Shown here: piece after piece, positions 5,227 through 10,317 of the stretch
Layout of the letters: every line of letters starts with the position of its first letter
How positions within the stretch are numbered: position 1 is the first letter of the stretch
Assembly (NCBI GenBank): GCA_002412985.1
Contig: DHWC01000120.1
Coordinates: forward strand, 1 to 10,317
Length of the DNA stretch: 10,317 bases
DNA from: Methylocystaceae bacterium UBA5192
Lineage (GTDB): Bacteria > Pseudomonadota > Alphaproteobacteria > Rhizobiales > Beijerinckiaceae
Reading direction: 5' to 3'
Notes under the pieces: generated by a model
What the model was told of the DNA's origin: nothing
What the model saw: the letters and a program-made list of their open reading frames with translations, nothing else
The model's database searches: none
Position numbers and translations under genes: made by a program

Positions 5227-7140
5227 TTAAGAACCTAGGGCCAAGAGCTTGGCTAATCTTTTGGTGAAGACTGCTGGCTCTTGAGGGAGCTCGCCATCCG
5301 CAACGCGGGCCAGATCGACTAAAAGATGCATCCTGTCTTGCACGGCGTCTTGACCTTTATCCCGTAGGAGAGAGCCCAGCGTCTGAATTGCGGCATGCGT
5401 TGGATTAATCTCAAGAACGGGCTTACGGATTAAGTCTGCTTGGCCATGTTCGGAGAGGATCTTGGCCAATTGCCTATCTAATCCTTGGTCTGAAGCGATG
5501 AGGCAGGCGGCGCTTTCTGTGAGACGTGTTGAGACACGCACGTCTTCAATAGACTCAGCAAGCGTTTCTTTCAGAGCTTTGACTAACGCATCGACATCGG
5601 GAGAAGTCGCGGGCTTAGTCTCTGATTTTTCGATTAACGGGATAGCGTCAATATCTGAAAGCCCCTGCGTGACAGATTTAAAGGGTTTGCCCTCAAAACC
5701 CAGTGCGCTTGTCACCCAAAACGCGTCAACTGAGTCATCGAGTAGGAGTACTTCAATTCCACGTGCGCGATAGCCTTCAATCTGAGGGCTTGTTGCTAAG
5801 CGTTTAGCGTCTTCACCTGTGATGTAATAAATTGCCGTTTGGTTTTCTTTCAGATCCGTTACGTAGTCTTTCAAACTGCGGGTCTTTTTATCGCTTTTAG
5901 TTGACGCAAACCGCGCCAGACTAAAAATCCCATCGCGTCGAGAGGGGTCTTCGTGGAGACCTTCTTTAATCACAGCGCCAAAATTTTCCCAAATAGATGA
6001 AAATTTTTCAGCGTCAGTTTCACAAATTTTTGTGAGCTCTTGAAGTAATTTAGAGGTGATTGCTTTACCTATGGCGAGAAGCTCTGGACTTTTTTGCGCT
6101 ACTTCTCGTGAGACATTCAGCGGTAAATCAGCGCTGTCCACGACTAGGCGCACAAATCGTAACCAGGCTGGTAAGAGATCGGTAACCTGAGAGATCAATA
6201 CGCGGCGCACATAAAGTTTTGTCTTACTCTTACGAGCTGGATCGAAGAGGTCTAACGGTCTAGAGCCGGGAATGAAGGCGAGAACAGTATATTCAGTTCT
6301 CCCCTCGGCGCGCCAGTGGGCCGTCAAAGCGGGTTCATCAAATTGGCTAGAGAGCTGACGGTAGAAATCTGTATATTCCTCTGGCGTAATCTCAGATTTT
6401 GGCTTCGTCCATAAGGCGACGCCATCCGCAATGCGTTTGCTCTCTTCGCCAGGAGCTGAAATGAGATCGATTGGCGTAGATACGGCGCCTGAATGCTCTG
6501 TGATGATTTTTTCAATTCGCCAGGGCTCCAGGAATTCTTCGCTATCTTTGTTGAGGTGTATTGTGACTAGTGTCCCGTAGTCAGGCGCGTCGGACAGAGG
6601 GAGTGGGGCAATTGAGTAGCGGCCTTTTCCCTGGGAGCTCCAGAGCCAAGCGAGTTCTTCTCCCGCTCGCCGCGTTGCGACATCAACCTTTTCTGCAACC
6701 ATGAAGGCAGAGTAAAATCCAACGCCAAAGCGTCCGATCAGACCGCTTTCATTTTCAGATTTTTCTTTGTTGATTTTCTCTAGAAAGGCGCGCGTACCCG
6801 AATTCGCAATCGCGCCAAGCGCGCTGATCAAATCATTGCGCGTCATGCCGATACCGTTATCGGCAATAGTTATTGTCCGGTTGTCCTTATCAAGGCTTAT
6901 CTTGATTAAAGGCGTGTTGGCGACCGCTGCGAGCTTGGCGTCTGACAGTGATTCGTAACGCAGTTTTTCACAGGCGTCAGCGGCGTTCGAGATGAGCTCT
7001 CTTAGGAAGACATCTTTTTCCGAGTAAACGGAATGTGTCATTAATTCCAGTAATTGTTCGACATTCGCTTCGAAACCAAAATCAGCCGCTTGGGCGAGAT
7101 CGTTTTTATCAGCGGTAGTGGAATCAGTCTCTTTCGTCAT
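5227..7140 (-). CDS. htpG: Molecular chaperone HtpG (bacterial Hsp90)
   Basis: HtpG is a cytoplasmic ATP-dependent homodimeric chaperone that remodels client proteins with the DnaK system. From the ATG at 7140 it is 637 aa (E. coli 624). The GHKL ATPase domain shows RELISNAADA with catalytic Glu48 and Mg-binding Asn52, the nucleotide motif DNGIGM at 94-99, the lid glycines in GRFGVGF at 136-142, and YGTLVTIHL at 188-196. The middle domain carries LYVRRVLI, a WLRFVR segment and the conserved DLPLNVSRE loop. The C-terminal dimerisation region follows, with no MEEVD tail, as normal in bacteria. The ATG is preferred over GTG at 7179 because GGGAG (7146-7150) lies 5 nt upstream and the extension adds no conserved sequence. 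It is the first gene of an htpG-prmC pair and is divergent from the DUF2794 gene. Confidence 0.98.
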   Translation of the reverse strand: MTKETDSTTADKNDLAQAADFGFEANVEQLLELMTHSVYSEKDVFLRELISNAADACEKLRYESLSDAKLAAVANTPLIKISLDKDNRTITIADNGIGMTRNDLISALGAIANSGTRAFLEKINKEKSENESGLIGRFGVGFYSAFMVAEKVDVATRRAGEELAWLWSSQGKGRYSIAPLPLSDAPDYGTLVTIHLNKDSEEFLEPWRIEKIITEHSGAVSTPIDLISAPGEESKRIADGVALWTKPKSEITPEEYTDFYRQLSSQFDEPALTAHWRAEGRTEYTVLAFIPGSRPLDLFDPARKSKTKLYVRRVLISQVTDLLPAWLRFVRLVVDSADLPLNVSREVAQKSPELLAIGKAITSKLLQELTKICETDAEKFSSIWENFGAVIKEGLHEDPSRRDGIFSLARFASTKSDKKTRSLKDYVTDLKENQTAIYYITGEDAKRLATSPQIEGYRARGIEVLLLDDSVDAFWVTSALGFEGKPFKSVTQGLSDIDAIPLIEKSETKPATSPDVDALVKALKETLAESIEDVRVSTRLTESAACLIASDQGLDRQLAKILSEHGQADLIRKPVLEINPTHAAIQTLGSLLRDKGQDAVQDRMHLLVDLARVADGELPQEPAVFTKRLAKLLALGS

Positions 7141-7207
7141 CGTGTCTCCCAGGCTTTTCCAATGCGGCTTTTTTTCCACAGTCAGGCCTTAGATTTGGCG
7201 GTTGTCG

Positions 7208-7218
7208 TGTAATTTACA
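7208..7218. promoter_or_regulatory. Palindrome TGTAATTTACA at the predicted htpG start site
   Basis: TGTAA-T-TTACA is an 11-bp perfect inverted repeat in the htpG/DUF2794 divergent spacer, abutting the predicted htpG -10 and covering its start site. It could be a repressor half-site pair, but an 11-mer of this type can occur by chance and I recognise no matching regulator. Confidence 0.25.
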
Positions 7219-7247
7219 ATATAGCCGTAAGAAAGAGTTTTTTCTAA
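7218..7247 (-). promoter_or_regulatory. Candidate promoter for htpG
   Basis: On the minus strand TTAGAA (7242-7247), an 18-bp spacer, and TATATT (7218-7223) match sigma-70 at 4 of 6 and 5 of 6 positions. Transcription would begin near 7211, leaving a leader of about 70 nt. The segment GCTATATT also partly resembles an alphaproteobacterial RpoH -10 (CYTATnT), but I see no CTTG at the expected -35 distance. The choice of sigma factor is therefore open. Confidence 0.3.
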
Positions 7248-7306
7248 CAGCGCTTGCATGCGACGGATGCAGACGTCAAACTAGAGGCGCTAAAGGGATA
7301 GACTGT

Positions 7307-7729
7307 ATGCCAGAGAGAACATCAGAGGCACGACCCTCCCGTGCGCCCAAGTTGCAGCTTGTGAATTGTGGTAAAGAGAGGCCATTTGAGCTGTCCTCTG
7401 GGGCTCCACCTGACAGGCATATAGCAGCCCAGGTCACTTTTGAGCGAGCCGAGTTAAATTTACTGTTAAATCTATATGGAAAGAAAGTTGCTGCGGGTGA
7501 ATGGCGGGACTATGCGCTGGACTTTTTGCCGCGCAAGGCAATTTTTTCAGTTTTTCGTCGCGCAAGCGAGATTCCAATATACAGGGTGGAAAAAATTCCA
7601 GAGCTCGTGCGTCGTCAGGGTCTATACGCTGTCATGAATGCTGGAGGACAGATTCTGCGTCGCGGTCATCAACTTGATCGTGTGCTGCGCGTGCTAGAAA
7701 CAAAGTTTAAAGTGATCGGCATGGAATAA
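7307..7729 (+). CDS. DUF2794 domain-containing protein
   Basis: This is a small alphaproteobacterial family of unknown function. The 140-aa product has a variable, basic N-terminal tail (1-40) and then the conserved domain at about 42-132, recognised from VTFERAELNLLLNLYGKKVA, EWRDYALDF, IFSVFRRASEIPIYRVEK and GGQILRRGH. No signal peptide or membrane segment is visible, so it is probably cytoplasmic. The ATG at 7307 is chosen because AAAGGGA (7292-7298) lies 8 nt upstream; the frame is open to a TTG at 7202, but that extension is unlike the family. It is divergent from htpG, and the strong shared terminator follows one base after its stop. No clear promoter of its own was found in the 166-bp spacer. 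Confidence 0.9.
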   Translation: MPERTSEARPSRAPKLQLVNCGKERPFELSSGAPPDRHIAAQVTFERAELNLLLNLYGKKVAAGEWRDYALDFLPRKAIFSVFRRASEIPIYRVEKIPELVRRQGLYAVMNAGGQILRRGHQLDRVLRVLETKFKVIGME

Positions 7730-7730
7730 A

Positions 7731-7755
7731 AAAAGCCCCGCAAAGCGGGGCTTTT
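7731..7755. terminator. Bidirectional intrinsic terminator between DUF2794 and BI-1 genes
   Basis: AAAAGCCCCGC (7731-7741), a 3-nt AAA loop, and GCGGGGCTTTT (7745-7755) form a perfect 11-bp stem with an A-tract on the left and a T-tract on the right. It therefore works on both strands. It begins two bases after the DUF2794 stop codon and lies 16 bp beyond the stop of the convergent BI-1 gene. Confidence 0.95.
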
Positions 7756-7771
7756 ACTAATTAGTCGCTCC

Positions 7772-8539
7772 TCAGTCGTTTCTATCGCCAAACAAAAAGA
7801 GCAACGACTGAAACATATTTATGAAATCGAGGTAAAGCGTTAGAGCTCCAAAGACACTCTTTTTTTGTGCAGCCTCATATCCATCGCTTTCAAAATACAT
7901 CTCTCGGATCATTTGCGTGTCCCAAGCTGTAAGCCCCGCAAAAATCAAAACAGAGAGTATTGATAGAGCGAATTGCAAGCCTGTCGATTGAAGAAAGAGA
8001 TTAACAAGGCCGGCGATGATGAGACCCCATACGCCCATTACAAGAAAGGAGCCGAAAGCTGAAAGGTCTCGTCCAGTTGTGTAGCCATAAAGACTCAAGC
8101 CGCCAAACGCAGCGGCAGTGATAAAAAATACGCGTGCAACAGAAACGCCCGTAAAGATTAACAGAACGGATGAGAGTGAAAGACCCATGACCGCGGAGAA
8201 GGCAAAGAACATATTTCTCGCCGAGGCGGCGGACATATGAGGCATCCGCGATCCCATGAAGAAGATGAAGCCAAGCGGTGAAAGCATGATCACCCAGCGC
8301 AAGGGAGAGGTGTAAATCGCTTGTCCAAATGGCGTCAGCGCTAAGGCTCCGCCGCCAACCTTAGCGACGGCCAACATATAGACGCCAAGAGCGACAGCGC
8401 CCGTCACCGCTAAGCCGATCGCCATATAGTTGTATACACCTAGCATATAAGCGCGGAGGCCCTGGTCCATTTCCGCAGTGGTGGGCCGAGCAATCCCGCG
8501 TCCATAGCTAAAGCCTGGTTTGCCGTCGAAATTAGCCAT
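7772..8539 (-). CDS. Bax inhibitor-1/YccA family membrane protein
   Basis: This is an inner-membrane protein of the BI-1 (TMBIM) superfamily. Members such as B. subtilis YetJ are pH-sensitive calcium leak channels, and E. coli YccA modulates FtsH; the role here is not determined. The 255-aa product has a short hydrophilic N terminus and seven predicted hydrophobic segments, roughly at 37-57, 80-96, 107-129, 134-152, 160-181, 187-206 and 231-250. Family landmarks are YGYTTGRDLSAFGSF (151-165), AGLTAWDTQ with Asp207, and GALTLYLDFINMF with Asp238; these two acidic residues correspond by position to the pH-sensing pair in YetJ. The ATG at 8539 is supported by GAGAGG (8545-8550) 5 nt upstream. 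The gene is monocistronic, with a promoter at 8607-8635 and the shared terminator at its 3' end. Confidence 0.95.
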   Translation of the reverse strand: MANFDGKPGFSYGRGIARPTTAEMDQGLRAYMLGVYNYMAIGLAVTGAVALGVYMLAVAKVGGGALALTPFGQAIYTSPLRWVIMLSPLGFIFFMGSRMPHMSAASARNMFFAFSAVMGLSLSSVLLIFTGVSVARVFFITAAAFGGLSLYGYTTGRDLSAFGSFLVMGVWGLIIAGLVNLFLQSTGLQFALSILSVLIFAGLTAWDTQMIREMYFESDGYEAAQKKSVFGALTLYLDFINMFQSLLFLFGDRND

Positions 8540-8565
8540 TTGTTCCTCTCGATCTTTCTCAAAAT

Positions 8566-8592
8566 CGCTTCGCAGATATGGTAGGCGAAGCG
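8566..8592. repeat. Inverted repeat CGCTTCGC-N11-GCGAAGCG in the BI-1 leader
   Basis: Perfect 8-bp arms (8566-8573 and 8585-8592) flank 11 bases. Given the promoter at 8607-8635, the start site would fall near 8600, so the element occupies about +8 to +34 of the BI-1 mRNA. It could be an operator that blocks transcription or a 5' hairpin affecting mRNA stability. It ends 26 nt before the ATG, clear of the ribosome-binding site. Confidence 0.5.
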
Positions 8593-8606
8593 CTTAACTT
8601 CCAACT

Positions 8607-8635
8607 AATATGTATGTCTAGAAGAGGGGTGGCAA
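8607..8635 (-). promoter_or_regulatory. Candidate sigma-70-type promoter for the BI-1/YccA gene
   Basis: On the minus strand TTGCCA (8630-8635), a 17-bp spacer and CATATT (8607-8612) match the housekeeping consensus at 5 of 6 and 4 of 6 positions. The predicted leader is about 60 nt and includes the inverted repeat at 8566-8592. Confidence 0.5.
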
Positions 8636-8877
8636 GACAATGCGACATGAACTCTTCGTAAGGATTGGGAAAAAAGCGACTTAAAGGCCCTGTAAAAGCC
8701 AATCCCATCAGGTTAAATGTCAGACCGGTCAAATTTCGCCAAAAAGCGGCTGAATTTCCCCTCGCGCCTTGCTCATTGTCAAGAATGCGCTACCATCAAA
8801 TGATGCGCCTATTATTTCATCCAAAAGCTTTATCATCCTTATTGCGTTTTTTCGTCGCACAAAATTCGGGGGAGCAC

Positions 8878-9612
8878 ATGACCCTTATCCAAGATTACGG
8901 CAAGCCCGCTGGCAAACTAAACGTTGAAAAATCAACATCAAGAGCCAGGCTGCTCGATGTGGTCATGTTCCTTTTCGTATTTGCTTTTTTCACTTTTAAT
9001 GTTGCGCCAGTTGAGGCGCATGGTCGGTTAGGAGCCGCACAGGGGCGTTGTCGTCTCAATATCGGCCCGGATGTGATGAATTTCACAGGCTATTTGCCTG
9101 AGGCATCAAAAAATGAGTTTTGTGAAGATATTCCGTCAACCGGACCGGTGATTATGGTTCTTGACGCCGAACAAGCCGAGCTTCGCGACATGAAAGTTGA
9201 GCTTCGCATCGTCAAGGACGTTGGTGGCGAAGACAAAGAGAACGAGAACCTTGAAGCGGTGACCGTGGCCTATCATCCGCCAACTGTTTATCCATCTGGA
9301 ACAATCAATTTCGAGCATACCTTTGACGAGCCAGGTTATTTCGTAGGTATCGTGACAGTGCTTGGTGACCATGGCGAACGCTGGGTATCGCGCTTCCCGT
9401 TTTCTGTCGCTAAGACCTTCATGAGGGATTTGCCAATCTATCTTTTGTTAGGCCTTGGCGTCCTAGCTTGTTACGCAATCTACATTGTACACCGTCGTCG
9501 TTCGCCGTTGAAAAAATCTACGAAGTTCGACCCGCAGGCAGGTGCGGGGCCAGATTCCTCATCAGGGCCAGATCATGGGTCAGAACATCACGAGCCAACG
9601 CCAGCTGAGTGA
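8878..9612 (+). CDS. Exported, membrane-anchored protein of unknown function with a predicted N-terminal histidine
   Basis: I cannot name this family. The 244-aa product starts at the ATG at 8878, three bases after GGGGGAG. It has a basic N-region, a hydrophobic core at about 25-40 and a canonical VEA|HG signal-peptidase site, so cleavage after Ala47 would leave His48 as mature residue 1. The exported domain (48-182) has Cys58 and Cys82 as a likely disulfide pair and His133, His147 and His165. It looks mostly beta-stranded, with a segment near 144-161 resembling an Ig-like strand pair. One membrane helix (183-204) follows, then RRR and a hydrophilic tail with several His (233, 237, 238). This predicts a type I anchor with the domain in the periplasm. 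Mature His-Gly recalls PmoB and, more loosely, CopC, in which the N-terminal amine and imidazole bind copper. It is probably monocistronic. Confidence 0.85.
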   Translation: MTLIQDYGKPAGKLNVEKSTSRARLLDVVMFLFVFAFFTFNVAPVEAHGRLGAAQGRCRLNIGPDVMNFTGYLPEASKNEFCEDIPSTGPVIMVLDAEQAELRDMKVELRIVKDVGGEDKENENLEAVTVAYHPPTVYPSGTINFEHTFDEPGYFVGIVTVLGDHGERWVSRFPFSVAKTFMRDLPIYLLLGLGVLACYAIYIVHRRRSPLKKSTKFDPQAGAGPDSSSGPDHGSEHHEPTPAE

Positions 9613-9976
9613 TCAGTTAAGACCCTTCGGATCGAGTATTTTCATATCTTTTACTCAATCAGTAAGTGGGCTTTGGTATCTCCGCAAACTGCAGTACGAA
9701 AAATGTGATAGCTCAGACAGGTTCTTAGCTTTCACTAATGAGTATATTTGATAAATCTTAGGCTATGTTCGTGTCGTTTACTTATTAAAAACTATGCAGC
9801 TTAGTCTTCACCTTATTGATTATTGAAAAAGCGTTTTTAGTCGGCTTCTTTGCTTGACGCTCTGCTTCCCTTGTCCTTTTGGTTTTTTTTTAATTTCACT
9901 GCTATGAAGCCGTGAGATGACTGGCGTTTATTATTTGGGAAGGATCTTGGACGCGCGCGTCTATTGGAGAGAATTG
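9613..9976. other. 364-bp AT-rich spacer between the orphan exported protein and gdx
   Basis: No gene is supported here. The stretch 9690-9900 is clearly richer in A and T than the flanking genes and has stop codons in all plus-strand frames. I see no strong intrinsic terminator after the upstream gene; AAAAAGCGTTTTT (9825-9837) is only a 5-bp stem. A weak plus-strand promoter may be TTGGTT (9879-9884) with TATGAA (9903-9908). The 3' end holds the palindrome at 9950-9961. No guanidine riboswitch pattern is visible by eye. Confidence 0.5.
9950..9961. promoter_or_regulatory. 12-bp palindrome GACGCGCGCGTC in the gdx leader
   Basis: This is a perfect self-complementary 12-mer immediately before the ribosome-binding site GGAGAG (9966-9971) of the exporter gene. 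It stands out in an otherwise AT-rich spacer. It could be a repressor operator, or in RNA a dimerisation site or short hairpin. No known regulator is recognised. Confidence 0.35.
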
Positions 9977-10300
9977 ATGGCCTGGTTAATTTTATTGGTA
10001 GGAAGTTTATGTGAAGTAGGATGGCTGATTGGGATGAAATATGCAGAGGGTTTTACTCGTTTTTGGCCCTCAGTGATTATGGTTTTTTTTATGGCTGCTA
10101 GCATTGGCTGCTTAGGGTTGGCCGTAAAAGAGATTCCCGCGGCGACAGCTTATGCAGTCTGGACAGGTGGAAGCATCGCGGCAGTGGCTATTGTTGGCGT
10201 CTATCTCTTTAACGAACCCGCGACGCTTCTGCGTTTAGCGTCTATCGCGCTCATTCTTCTAGGCATGGTCGGATTAAGACTGAGTGGCGTAGATCCATAA
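9977..10300 (+). CDS. gdx: Gdx/SugE-type small multidrug resistance transporter (probable guanidinium exporter)
   Basis: SMR proteins are four-helix, dual-topology homodimers in the inner membrane that exchange protons for cations. The Gdx (formerly SugE) branch exports guanidinium. The 107-aa product has all the residues known to line the Gdx site: Glu13, Trp16, Ser42, Tyr59 and Trp62. It also has the Gdx-style GMKYAEGFTR (19-28), AYAVWTGG (58-65) and EPATLLRLAS segments. EmrE-type Qac transporters differ, with AYAIWSG. Four hydrophobic helices fit 3-20, 32-50, 58-77 and 85-103. The ATG at 9977 is chosen because the family starts MxW and GGAGAG lies 5 nt upstream; an in-frame ATG at 9917 would add 20 unconserved residues. 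The gene stands alone behind an AT-rich spacer. SMR membership is near certain; substrate is inferred. Confidence 0.92.
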   Translation: MAWLILLVGSLCEVGWLIGMKYAEGFTRFWPSVIMVFFMAASIGCLGLAVKEIPAATAYAVWTGGSIAAVAIVGVYLFNEPATLLRLASIALILLGMVGLRLSGVDP

Positions 10301-10317
10301 AGTCATTTGACATTTTT

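Larger units (their letters stand above)
8540..8877. other. 338-bp divergent spacer between BI-1 and the exported orphan protein gene
   Basis: The left half holds the BI-1 promoter and inverted repeat. The right half (about 8640-8877) holds only a weak candidate plus-strand promoter, TTGCTC (8769-8774) then TACCAT (8791-8796) at 16-bp spacing, before the strong ribosome-binding site GGGGGAG at 8868-8874. The reading frame of the downstream gene stays open through part of this stretch, but the translated extension has no recognisable features. Confidence 0.5.

Noticed and set aside
7141..7179. 13-residue extension of HtpG from a GTG at 7179
   Set aside because: The ATG at 7140 has a good GGGAG site 5 nt upstream, and the extension is not part of the Hsp90 fold.
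7202..7306. 35-codon extension of the DUF2794 protein from a TTG
   Set aside because: It has no ribosome-binding site and a Cys-rich sequence unlike the family, and it overlaps the htpG promoter area.
8665..8877. 71-codon extension of the exported orphan protein
   Set aside because: It would bury the signal peptide deep inside the protein, and the start at 8878 has a GGGGGAG ribosome-binding site.
9542..9751. Plus-strand open frame overlapping the end of the orphan gene
   Set aside because: It starts inside the His-rich tail in another frame, has no ribosome-binding site and no recognisable product.

Overview
The window looks like chromosome from an alphaproteobacterium, most likely in the order Hyphomicrobiales. 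The main evidence is three protein families typical of that class: a DUF4167 protein next to prmC and clpB, a DUF2794 protein, and a Bax inhibitor-1/YccA protein convergent with it. Base composition is near 50% GC by eye, which is modest for that order. I could not place the genus, and I see no transposase, integrase, tRNA, rRNA or CRISPR array.

Layout. Positions 1-1884 (minus) hold the first 628 codons of the disaggregase ClpB, cut by the left edge. A 204-bp divergent spacer (1885-2088) carries a heat-shock-like promoter and two overlapping inverted repeats. It leads to a plus-strand MOSC-domain gene (2089-2844), which meets the minus-strand DUF4167 gene (2847-3791) tail to tail with two bases between. 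Upstream of DUF4167 is a 539-bp spacer (3792-4330) with a plausible sigma-70 promoter, a GC-rich 49-codon ORF and several inverted repeats. Next come prmC (4331-5221) and htpG (5227-7140), both minus strand and 5 bp apart. A divergent spacer follows, then the plus-strand DUF2794 gene (7307-7729). DUF2794 shares a strong bidirectional terminator (7731-7755) with the minus-strand BI-1/YccA gene (7772-8539). The right part holds a plus-strand gene for a membrane-anchored exported protein that I cannot name (8878-9612), an AT-rich spacer, and a Gdx-type small multidrug resistance exporter (9977-10300).

How the genes fit together. The left two thirds is a protein-quality and translation neighbourhood: ClpB (disaggregase), HtpG (Hsp90) and PrmC (release-factor methyltransferase), with a DUF4167 protein whose low-complexity, basic tail suggests nucleic-acid binding. 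PrmC is classically linked to prfA; here htpG sits in that position, so prmC may be transcribed from an htpG promoter. The right third is envelope-related: a seven-helix BI-1 protein, the exported orphan protein and a guanidinium-type exporter. These have separate promoters and show no sign of forming one operon.

The most interesting item is the orphan exported protein. Its predicted signal-peptide cleavage leaves His-Gly at the mature N terminus, as in copper histidine-brace proteins such as PmoB and CopC. It also has further histidines and a cysteine pair. This is a hypothesis from sequence only.
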